Source: Candidatus Stahliibacteriota bacterium CG08_land_8_20_14_0_20_40_26 (GTDB taxonomy: Bacteria; Hydrothermota; UBA3073). From it: a stretch of DNA of 15,562 nucleotides. Below the pieces are notes generated by a model, which was not told the origin of the DNA, searched no databases, and worked only from the letters and a program-made list of their open reading frames with translations. The translations under genes and the position numbers were made by a program. This document shows positions 1 through 6,616 of this stretch, one piece after another. The stretch is from positions 1 through 15,562 of the forward strand of contig PEYP01000073.1 in the NCBI GenBank assembly GCA_002774315.1, written 5' to 3'. Each line of letters starts with the position of its first letter. Position 1 is the first letter of the stretch.

Positions 1-727
1 TAACAAAAAATACATTATCCTCATTAAAGGCATCCGGTCTTCCTGCCTCCATAAATCCCTCTTTTGTGACCTGTCTTGCTACCATATATACGATTGGGTC
101 TCTGTTAGGGACTATAAGAGGAGTATCGTACTCTGCTACCTTCTTTGCAACCCTTTGAAGTATATTTATTGACGCAATAGTAGCAACATCAGACATAGAT
201 GAAAGTCCTGGCACATATAGAACAGCCCTGCCCATTTCGGTTGCCCTGCCAACTGCCTCATCGAGTGCATCGAGTCCTGCTATCTTTCTTACAGACAGTT
301 CCCTCCCCTTTCTGGCAGTAGTCACGAAGTATATTAGAACTGCCATAAAGATTACGACTGCTACCAGGGTATTTATCTTACCCGTATTGAACCATTGGTA
401 GAACGCCACTGCTGGAAGAGATGAGGAGGAAAATTCAGTATACTCAAGACTCTTGCTGCGACCCCTTATGCGATAAAAATATTCTCTTTCATTTTCTATA
501 CCACTCATATCCCTGAATCTCGATATTCCCCTTCCGACATATCCGACCATAGTAAATCCCGTATCCGGTGATTCACTTCTCCATATCTCATAGCCTCCTA
601 GCAGAGAATCGTCTACCGGGAGGGTCCATTCAATCGTTATGCATTCACCAGCATCATTCGGCGTGTCGTATGCATGCACATCAAGAGGAGACGATATAGA
701 TGTGAGTAAACTCAATATATATATCAT
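1..727 (-). CDS. Membrane protein with FN3-like domain (DUF6754-like), 3' end outside window
   Basis: This reading frame is open from an ATG at 727 through base 1, so 242 residues are visible and the C-terminus is missing. A stop codon lies four codons upstream of the ATG in the same frame. Residues 1-19 are hydrophobic and could be a short signal peptide, although they lack the usual N-terminal positive charge. Residues about 27-97 look like a fibronectin type III fold (TIEW near 31, GGYEIWRS near 44, YFYRIRGRS near 83). Residues about 118-136 form one transmembrane helix, followed by basic residues and a soluble alpha/beta-looking region with the segments GRAVLYVPGL, TIASINILQRVAKK and TPLIVPNRDP. 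From memory this arrangement resembles proteins annotated DUF6754; that assignment is uncertain and the function is unknown. A perfect consensus promoter sits immediately upstream. Confidence 0.72.
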   Translation of the reverse strand, partial: MIYILSLLTSISSPLDVHAYDTPNDAGECITIEWTLPVDDSLLGGYEIWRSESPDTGFTMVGYVGRGISRFRDMSGIENEREYFYRIRGRSKSLEYTEFSSSSLPAVAFYQWFNTGKINTLVAVVIFMAVLIYFVTTARKGRELSVRKIAGLDALDEAVGRATEMGRAVLYVPGLSSMSDVATIASINILQRVAKKVAEYDTPLIVPNRDPIVYMVARQVTKEGFMEAGRPDAFNEDNVFFV

Positions 728-735
728 ATGCCAAC

Positions 736-764
736 ATTATAGTATATTTTTATATAGATGTCAA
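736..764 (-). promoter_or_regulatory. Sigma70-type promoter, perfect consensus
   Basis: On the minus strand TTGACA (764-759) is followed by exactly 17 bases and then TATAAT (741-736), a full match to the housekeeping promoter. Transcription should begin near 729, only about two bases before the ATG at 727, so the message would be almost leaderless. It lies in the gap between the methyltransferase gene and the FN3-domain gene and probably makes the latter an independent transcription unit. Confidence 0.85.
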
Positions 765-775
765 GAAAAAATAAT

Positions 776-792
776 AAAACGGGGTCAGGCTG
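776..792. repeat. 17-base dispersed repeat, copy 1
   Basis: AAAACGGGGTCAGGCTG occurs here and again, identically and in the same orientation, at 6575-6591. Both copies are in non-coding junctions. Here it is followed by a GC-rich near-palindromic stretch at 794-805 that stands out from its AT-rich surroundings. Such a duplicate is unlikely by chance in 15.5 kb. The origin is unknown; a relic of a mobile or REP-like element is one possibility. Confidence 0.65.
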
Positions 793-836
793 TGGCACCG
801 GCGCCCTTTTGCGGAAGCAGTCATATGCTGTATTGA

Positions 837-1778
837 TTATTTCTTTTTGTTTTTATTATTGAAATTAAATAATTTTGGGGATTTGAATCCTATTAGAAAT
901 TGTCTAATTCTTCTTTCTGCCAATTTTACATATTCTTTATCTATATCATATCCCACATAATGGCGTCCAGTCTTTATTGCCGCTATCGCAGCTTGTCCAC
1001 TACCAATAAATGGGTCTAAAACAACATCTTCTTCAAAAGTGTAAAGTTGAATTAGCCTATACGGTAACTCCACAGGGAAAGGGGCGGGATGTCCAACCTT
1101 ATAAGCGGGTTCTGCTGGGAATGTCCATACACTTTTAGTAAACTCAAGAAATTCTTCTTTAGATATAGTGTTTTTTCTCTTATTGTTATTTTTCCTACCA
1201 AATGCGCCTTTTGAAAAAACTAAAATATATTCATGAATATCTCGTAAAGTTGGGTTAGTGGCTGAAAGCCAGCTTCCCCATGCAGTTGAAGGGCTTGCAC
1301 TTGAAGCTTTATTCCATATAATCTCGCCCCTCATCAAAAATCCTAAATCAAGCATATCTTTCACTATAAATGCATGGAGAGGTATATACGGTTTCCTGCC
1401 CAAATTTGCAACGTTAATGCACGCTCTACCTCCTGGAACAAGTACTCTATAGACTTCTTTCCAAACATTCTTTAAAAAACCCAGGTATTCTTCGAGTGTA
1501 AGATCCTCATCGTACTCTTTTCCCACGTTGTAAGGTGGTGAGGTTACCATCAGGTGAACGCTGTTATCAGGTAACTCTTCCATTTTTTCGGAGGATTTGC
1601 AAAAGATTTTGTCTGAGAACTGGGGGGGAATGGGATTTTCTACATATTTGACTTTCTGCTCCTTTGGTAACCCACGATATAACTTGCTTGTGTAAAAAGA
1701 TGTAGAATCATGGTTAATTCTACCAGGAGTGCCAAAGGAGCTTGTTTGGGTCCCTTTATTTCTTCGATTGGTTTTCAC
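837..1778 (-). CDS. Solitary beta-class DNA methyltransferase (probably N4-cytosine)
   Basis: This encodes an S-adenosylmethionine-dependent DNA base methyltransferase of 313 residues. The catalytic motif TSPPYNVG lies near residue 79 and the AdoMet-binding motif LDPFIGSGQA near residue 254. Catalytic-before-AdoMet order defines the beta class. SPPY is most often found in N4-cytosine enzymes, but N6-adenine cannot be excluded. HPAPFP near 230 and GRHYVGYDID near 271 are further conserved segments. The frame extends upstream to a TTG at 1829 and an ATG at 1802, but I prefer the GTG at 1778, which has a strong ribosome-binding site (GGAGGGAGG, 1793-1785) six bases before it. No restriction endonuclease gene is visible on either side, so it looks solitary, possibly regulatory or a remnant of a restriction system. 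The recognition sequence cannot be read from the protein. Confidence 0.88.
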   Translation of the reverse strand: MKTNRRNKGTQTSSFGTPGRINHDSTSFYTSKLYRGLPKEQKVKYVENPIPPQFSDKIFCKSSEKMEELPDNSVHLMVTSPPYNVGKEYDEDLTLEEYLGFLKNVWKEVYRVLVPGGRACINVANLGRKPYIPLHAFIVKDMLDLGFLMRGEIIWNKASSASPSTAWGSWLSATNPTLRDIHEYILVFSKGAFGRKNNNKRKNTISKEEFLEFTKSVWTFPAEPAYKVGHPAPFPVELPYRLIQLYTFEEDVVLDPFIGSGQAAIAAIKTGRHYVGYDIDKEYVKLAERRIRQFLIGFKSPKLFNFNNKNKKK

Positions 1779-1784
1779 TTCAAT

Positions 1785-1811
1785 CCTCCCTCCAGAATCC
1801 ATAGTATAATA
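1785..1811 (-). promoter_or_regulatory. Ribosome-binding site and -10-like box of the methyltransferase gene
   Basis: GGAGGGAGG (1793-1785) sits six bases before GTG 1778 and decides that start. Just upstream, TATTAT (1811-1806) differs from the -10 consensus at one position. It lies in a 12-base block, TGTTATATTATA, that recurs in the upstream promoter at 2212-2240. No good -35 box is correctly spaced here, so the promoter part is tentative. A start of transcription near 1800 would leave a short leader containing exactly this ribosome-binding site. Confidence 0.5.
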
Positions 1812-1859
1812 TAACAGAAACCTTACCAAGCCTTAAGAAACCAAAGATTCTTTATCTCT

Positions 1860-1879
1860 TACCTGTCTACCGACAGGTA
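1860..1879. repeat. Hairpin with TACCTGTC/GACAGGTA arms
   Basis: TACCTGTC (1860-1867) and its exact reverse complement GACAGGTA (1872-1879) enclose a four-base loop, TACC. It lies 11 bases from the GC-rich palindrome at 1891-1910. Compared with the sister repeat copy near 1981-2010, most of it looks like additional inserted sequence. Confidence 0.7.
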
Positions 1880-1880
1880 G

Positions 1881-1957
1881 AAAAGTCTCTTGCCCCGCCA
1901 AGGCGGGGCAGACAAGTCACTGTTGTTTATTTTTTTTCACAGGGACTCCTAAGAGAC
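1881..1957. repeat. Degenerate direct repeat, copy 1
   Basis: This copy shares AGTCTCTT, ACAAGTCACTGTT, a T-rich stretch, ACAGGGACT and GAGACT, in that order, with the copy at 2001-2079. The copies differ by a 20-base GC-rich palindrome present only here and by extra AT-rich sequence present only in the other copy. No coding role is apparent. Confidence 0.6.
1891..1910. repeat. GC-rich palindrome inserted in a repeat copy
   Basis: TGCCCCGCC (1891-1899) and GGCGGGGCA (1902-1910) are perfect reverse complements around AA. The flanks AGTCTCT (1884-1890) and ACAAGTCACTGTT (1912-1924) are nearly contiguous in the second repeat copy at 2003-2022, where only one T separates them. Relative to that copy, 20 bases have been gained here. 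Confidence 0.75.
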
Positions 1958-2016
1958 TTGTAAGAGATTTTTTAAACAAAAATATGTCTTTGTCTCATAA
2001 GAGTCTCTTACAAGTC
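1955..2016. repeat. 13-base inverted repeat
   Basis: GACTTGTAAGAGA (1955-1967) pairs perfectly with TCTCTTACAAGTC (2004-2016) around a 36-base AT-rich loop. It bridges the two direct-repeat copies. In RNA from the promoter at 2212-2240 it would form a stable stem, but no T-run follows, so a terminator role is not supported. Confidence 0.65.
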
Positions 2017-2079
2017 ACTGTTAAATTAAAGCCTCTTTTATCTCTGTTTTTTTATTTTCAACAGGGACTGGACGAGACT
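2001..2079. repeat. Degenerate direct repeat, copy 2
   Basis: This is the uninterrupted version of the repeat at 1881-1957. The junction AGTCTCT-T-ACAAGTCACTGTT is intact at 2003-2022, and the CAGGGACT block follows at 2061-2068 after a longer AT-rich middle. It serves as the empty-site reference for the palindrome in copy 1. Confidence 0.6.
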
Positions 2080-2211
2080 AAAAAATAAAGAAATTCCTTG
2101 TATCTTGTCAAAGCCAAAACGGAACAACTCACCGTCGAGTTCCTCTTTGAATAGATATCAGCTTTGCTTGTTGACCTTTGATTAAAATGACTTTTGGGAA
2201 GTCCTAATACT

Positions 2212-2240
2212 ATAATATAACAAAAATGGGGAAAAGTCAA
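2212..2240 (-). promoter_or_regulatory. Probable sigma70 promoter facing the methyltransferase gene
   Basis: On the minus strand TTGACT (2240-2235) is followed by 17 bases and then TATTAT (2217-2212), each box one base from consensus. It would produce a transcript of about 420 bases before the methyltransferase start, running through the repeats and hairpins. The block TGTTATATTATA around its -10 box also occurs at the methyltransferase start. Confidence 0.55.
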
Positions 2241-2330
2241 GGAAAAAGTTTGTGGTAAGGTGGAAAGGCTATAAAGATAAAAGCAAGGTTTTGAGGGTCA
2301 TAACCTGACGGCAGAGATTCCTAATATTTT

Positions 2331-5300
2331 TCAGTCCTGGAAGTAACGCCCTGTTCTCTCGGACCCCAATGTTCCCTCTCGTCTCAGCATAGACTGACGT
2401 GCCTGATGCATGAATGCTTCGAGTCTTGTCCTTGCTGTTGACTGTTCCAATCCATCATATGCCATATTCAAATACGGTATATTGTACTCGTCCTTTACCC
2501 TTGTCATTACAGCAGCAACATTCGTACCTGGCATACAGGTGAATGGCATCACAGTTATTACGCCTGATGCTCCTCTCTTTATAAAATCCACACACTTTCC
2601 TACTGTAAGAGGTCCTTCTCCTTCTACCGTTTGATGTAAATAAGGGTTGGTGTAGCGAAATACCTCTTCAGTCGTTGGCTCCTTAAAGTAATTCACGCAA
2701 GGCTCGAGTGGCTTTTGTATGCGATGCTCGGTCCACTTCATCCACCTATCCTTAAGCCAATGCATGACCAATTCTTTATAATTCTTATCTATAATGTTAT
2801 CCTCTTTCCTTCTAAAGTTGATATAGAAGAACCATTCTGCAATTGGTGAAAGCCATACCTCTCCTCCAAGTTCCTCTACAGTTCGTATAATATCATTGTT
2901 TGCAAAGTGATGCGATCTAATGTATATCTCACCTGTAATCCCTATCACAGGCCTTGTTTCACTCTTATCCACTTTTATCTCCTTAAACTCCATCCTGATA
3001 TCATTCATTACTTTTCTTATATCATCATCACCCTCGATTGCCTTAACTATTTTGTCTATAGATCTCTTATAAACTCTATCTGTCACACCCTTGTTAATCT
3101 CATATGGTCTTGTTTGCCTCAGGAGTTTATCAAGTATATCAATTGCACACAAGCCAGCCCATGCACGCTTATCAAAATCCTGACCGTATTTGTTCAAAGT
3201 TTTATAAAAATTAGCTGCTTGATTTGGCGATATGATTGGTACATCATCATAATCCAGATCAGACAAGATAACTCGCTGCAATTTATTATATTGACCAAAT
3301 CTGCATGGCCCACACGACTCGGGCATAAAGAAAGCTACTTTAGATCTATCAATACCTGATTTACACAAAAGCTTTAGCATATCTCCAGTTGTCAGTATAC
3401 AGGGAAAGCATTCATAACCTGTAGTGTATTTTCTCCCGAGTTCAAGCGATTCTTCATCAGCCACCGGTATAACTTCTGCGTCGATATTGCAATGTCTGAA
3501 CGCAGCCGCAGCAGCATACGAATGATAGCCCATAAATGGTATATAGGTAGTTCTACCCTCATAATCAGCTCGGTAAGTTTTAAATACACGAACAGCAGGC
3601 TCAACAACATCCTTTACATTTTCCAATGTATCCAAGAAAGCTTCACATCTCGTTACAACACCTACAGGAGCTGAGTGTTCATCCACCTCTATAATTAAAT
3701 ATGGCTTCCTGCCCATCTCTTTAGCAAAGTACTTTTGGATGAACGAATCTGGGCCGCAACCAAAATTTGTTATGTATAAGGGATGTAGTTTTGGGTGCTT
3801 CTTTATTATTCTTAGCGCCGATAGAATCCTTTGCCCATATCTCCAATACATGTTTGGCCAATCCTTTCCTATATCAATCTGCTCCAAGTCTAAGCAGTCC
3901 ATAGGAATGGGCAGCACTTCCATATCACGCAATATCTTTGGTATATCCAGATTTAGTCCGCTGTCACAGGTATTGTATGGTCTACCAACAATTACGATTG
4001 CCCTATCCTCGAGGTTATCCAAAATCTCTTTGCCCCTGGCTTTTATAGCTTTATAGAAGTCCTTCTGTGCGGCTTCTGCTTTATCGAGTGCACGAATTGC
4101 AAGATCCTTACCCTTTCCCAATCTATTGGCGACCTGAGTCAGTACTTCCTCCAAATGTTTTCTACCGCGCTTAAAATATAGAATTGGTGTGATGAGTTTT
4201 ACTCCCTTGCTTTCTGGATCGAGTGCTGCTTTTATTATATAAGGTGCACCTTGAACAAATGGACATGTGTAGCTTTCCTGTATACGGTGATCTTCTTTTT
4301 GCATAGATATTAGTGATGGCAAGAATATATAGTCTACCCCTTTGTCAATCAGATTTAATATGTGTCCATGCATAGCCTTTATTGGGAAGCAGTGCTCAGA
4401 GATAACAGATTCCACACCATCGTGTATAATTTTTTTATTACTTTTATCAGACAAAACAACATTGAAACCAAGCTCCTGGAAGAATGTTATCCAAAGCGGT
4501 AAATATTCATGAAATATGAGTGCCCATGGTATGCCAATTTTAGGTCCCTTTGTTTTCTTTTTATGATAGGATTTGAAAAGCAATTTCTCTCTTTCTCTAA
4601 ATAAATCTGGTAGTTCTGTTCGTCTTTCCTTCTTCTTTACATCATATTTTCCACATCTTGAACCATAATATAAAGGAGGCTCTCCCTCAACCGTGACTTT
4701 GTTAATCCTGCATCTGTTGGGGCAATCAGTGCATTCAAATGTATCAATATTATATTTCTTTTTACTCAGGTCAAAACCCTTAAACTTACTTTTCTTAATT
4801 TTATTCTTTTTCATATACTCCATGACAATAAGTGCAACTCCTATAGCACCTGTTACATCATTGTGAGGTGGCACAGTTATGGAGTTACCCAATACCCTTT
4901 CAAAAGCAGCTACGACACCCTTGTTGTGGGCAACTGCACCTTGAAAAAATATGTTGTTACCAATACGCTTATTCCCTACTACTCTGTTCAGGTAATTGTG
5001 AACAATAGAGTATGCAAGACCTGCTGTCAAATCTTCCCTCTTTGTGCCTCTTTGCTGATGACCTGTAAGGTCTGATTGCATAAATACCGTACATCTGTCA
5101 CCAAGTGCAACAGGTGATTTACTCGATAGAGCACATTCACCAAATTCTTCCTTTATGTTTAAATCAAGCCTCTCAGCTTGCTCCTCAAGAAAAGAGCCTG
5201 TACCTGCAGCGCATACCTTATTCATCTCAAAATCACGTATCACACCATTCTCCAAGCTTATATACTTTGAATCCTGTCCCCCTATCTCGAATATTGTATC

Positions 5301-6554
5301 AACCCGTGGATCTATTTCAATTGATGCCCTTGCCTGTGCGGTTATCTCGTTCTTAACCACATCCGCGCCTATAAGGTCACCTATCATATATCTACCAGAG
5401 CCTGTCGTTGCTGCACCCTTGACCTCAACATAATCGCCTATCTCCTTGCCTATTTCCGCAACTCCTTTTCTTACAGCATCTATGGGTCGGCCAGCAGTCC
5501 AAAGATATCGCCTGGCAACAAGTCGCTTCTGCTCATCTACAGCAACTACATTCGTTGATATTGACCCTACATCTATACCCAGATACACACCAAGTTTCTT
5601 ATCCTTTGATAATTTCGGCCTCTCTAACCACGCATGTTTTGTGATTTTTCTTTTTGGCTCCTCGAGTAGCTCCAACACCTTATGTTCTTCCTTATGTGTT
5701 TTCAAGTATCTATTTATTTCTTCTAGGTCATTGTAGGCACGAATTCTATTCGTGCCATCTATTAGGGTTAGTGCAGAACCTATCGCTCCCATGGAGGCAA
5801 AATATTTGGGTACAATGAGTTCACTATCTTTTAACTCCAGTGTCTCCCTGAATGCCCTAATCATTCCCTTGTTTGCAGCCACACCACCCTGAAATGATAT
5901 AGGTTTGATGAACTTCTTTCCTTTTGCAATAATGCTCTTAAAATTCCTTGCCAAGGCGAAACACAGACCTGCAACTATGTCGTAATCTGGTGTAGCCTCC
6001 TGTTGCAGGTGTATCATATCCGTATTCGCAAATACGCTGCACCTACCAGCGATTCTTGGTGGCTTCTCTGAACGTAGTGCAAGTTCACCAAATTCCTCAA
6101 TTGAAAGACCGAGTCTTGCTGCTTGCTGATCCAGAAAAGAGCCTGTACCTGCAGCACATATTGTGTTCATGGCAAAGTCCTTTATCACGTGCATGCCAAG
6201 ACTTTCGTCGTAATCTGTAAGAATGAATTTGGAATCCTCACCACCTATTTCGATGGTTGTTTTTATTTCAGGGTGCAGGTAGCCAGTAGATTTAGTTTGT
6301 GCAAGTATCTCGTTGACAAATGGTATATTTAATATTTTGGCGAGTAACTTGCCTCCTGAGCCTGTAGCAGCAAGCCCTTTGATTTGTTCTTTTGGATAGA
6401 GGGTGAATACTTCTTTTAGTATTTTATAGGTTCTCTCTAACGGCTTACCTTCCATTCTTAGGTAATAGTCTTTTAAAACTTCCTTTTGTGCATTTAATAC
6501 TGATACATTGATGCTAACAGAACCAATATCTATTCCAACGTATATCCTTTTCAT
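2331..6554 (-). CDS. Large acyl-CoA dehydratase activase (two BadF/HgdC-type ATPase modules)
   Basis: This 1407-residue protein belongs to the family that uses ATP to deliver low-potential electrons to 2-hydroxyacyl-CoA dehydratases or benzoyl-CoA reductases. Module 1 spans about residues 1-265 (GIDIGS at 7, GGEDS at 104, CAAGTGSF at 133). Module 2 spans about 321-585 (GIDVGS at 326, GGQDS at 425, CAAGTGSF at 448). Each module carries both expected iron-sulfur cysteines (C133/C172 and C448/C488), so one chain could supply all four ligands that the classical homodimer shares. A cysteine cluster follows (C608, C611, C615, C634). Residues about 670-1407 are the activase-associated/dehydratase-like region with further cysteines (C933, C1049, C1052, C1081, C1084). 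The start has a good ribosome-binding site, GGAGGT. The physiological substrate is unknown, and no dehydratase subunit genes are in view. It lies 62 bases downstream of hutH. Confidence 0.9.
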   Translation of the reverse strand: MKRIYVGIDIGSVSINVSVLNAQKEVLKDYYLRMEGKPLERTYKILKEVFTLYPKEQIKGLAATGSGGKLLAKILNIPFVNEILAQTKSTGYLHPEIKTTIEIGGEDSKFILTDYDESLGMHVIKDFAMNTICAAGTGSFLDQQAARLGLSIEEFGELALRSEKPPRIAGRCSVFANTDMIHLQQEATPDYDIVAGLCFALARNFKSIIAKGKKFIKPISFQGGVAANKGMIRAFRETLELKDSELIVPKYFASMGAIGSALTLIDGTNRIRAYNDLEEINRYLKTHKEEHKVLELLEEPKRKITKHAWLERPKLSKDKKLGVYLGIDVGSISTNVVAVDEQKRLVARRYLWTAGRPIDAVRKGVAEIGKEIGDYVEVKGAATTGSGRYMIGDLIGADVVKNEITAQARASIEIDPRVDTIFEIGGQDSKYISLENGVIRDFEMNKVCAAGTGSFLEEQAERLDLNIKEEFGECALSSKSPVALGDRCTVFMQSDLTGHQQRGTKREDLTAGLAYSIVHNYLNRVVGNKRIGNNIFFQGAVAHNKGVVAAFERVLGNSITVPPHNDVTGAIGVALIVMEYMKKNKIKKSKFKGFDLSKKKYNIDTFECTDCPNRCRINKVTVEGEPPLYYGSRCGKYDVKKKERRTELPDLFREREKLLFKSYHKKKTKGPKIGIPWALIFHEYLPLWITFFQELGFNVVLSDKSNKKIIHDGVESVISEHCFPIKAMHGHILNLIDKGVDYIFLPSLISMQKEDHRIQESYTCPFVQGAPYIIKAALDPESKGVKLITPILYFKRGRKHLEEVLTQVANRLGKGKDLAIRALDKAEAAQKDFYKAIKARGKEILDNLEDRAIVIVGRPYNTCDSGLNLDIPKILRDMEVLPIPMDCLDLEQIDIGKDWPNMYWRYGQRILSALRIIKKHPKLHPLYITNFGCGPDSFIQKYFAKEMGRKPYLIIEVDEHSAPVGVVTRCEAFLDTLENVKDVVEPAVRVFKTYRADYEGRTTYIPFMGYHSYAAAAAFRHCNIDAEVIPVADEESLELGRKYTTGYECFPCILTTGDMLKLLCKSGIDRSKVAFFMPESCGPCRFGQYNKLQRVILSDLDYDDVPIISPNQAANFYKTLNKYGQDFDKRAWAGLCAIDILDKLLRQTRPYEINKGVTDRVYKRSIDKIVKAIEGDDDIRKVMNDIRMEFKEIKVDKSETRPVIGITGEIYIRSHHFANNDIIRTVEELGGEVWLSPIAEWFFYINFRRKEDNIIDKNYKELVMHWLKDRWMKWTEHRIQKPLEPCVNYFKEPTTEEVFRYTNPYLHQTVEGEGPLTVGKCVDFIKRGASGVITVMPFTCMPGTNVAAVMTRVKDEYNIPYLNMAYDGLEQSTARTRLEAFMHQARQSMLRREGTLGSERTGRYFQD

Positions 6555-6574
6555 TCTTTACCTCCAAAAAACGA

Positions 6575-6591
6575 AAAACGGGGTCAGGCTG
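6575..6591. repeat. 17-base dispersed repeat, copy 2
   Basis: AAAACGGGGTCAGGCTG here is identical to 776-792. It fills much of the 62-base gap between hutH and the activase gene and lies about 15 bases before the activase ribosome-binding site. A small 10-base palindrome, TTCTTAAGAA, is at 6606-6615. Confidence 0.65.
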
Positions 6592-6616
6592 AAAAATAGA
6601 AATTATTCTTAAGAAA

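Larger units (their letters stand above)
1830..2330. other. Gene-free intergenic region rich in repeats and hairpins
   Basis: No convincing coding sequence is present between the activase stop and the methyltransferase frame. The only sizeable frame (2058-2240, minus) starts inside a promoter and encodes a protein with no recognisable motif. The region holds two degenerate direct repeats, a 13-base inverted repeat, two GC-rich hairpins and a promoter-like site, listed separately. About 90 bases next to the activase stop (2241-2330) show nothing recognisable. The region could be a long leader for the methyltransferase gene, a small RNA locus, or repeat debris. Confidence 0.6.

Noticed and set aside
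639..836. 65-residue plus-strand frame covering the promoter and the 17-base repeat
   Set aside because: It is antisense to the start of the FN3-domain gene and runs across the promoter and repeat without any protein signature.
1860..2079. CRISPR-like array in the repeat-rich intergenic region
   Set aside because: There are only two degenerate copies of unequal length with no regular spacers, and no cas genes.
2058..2240. 60-residue minus-strand frame upstream of the methyltransferase gene
   Set aside because: It begins with a non-ATG codon inside the -35 box of the promoter-like site and encodes no recognisable domain.
2907..3359. 150-residue plus-strand frame inside the activase gene
   Set aside because: It is a shadow of the activase coding sequence on the opposite strand, with composition typical of antisense frames.
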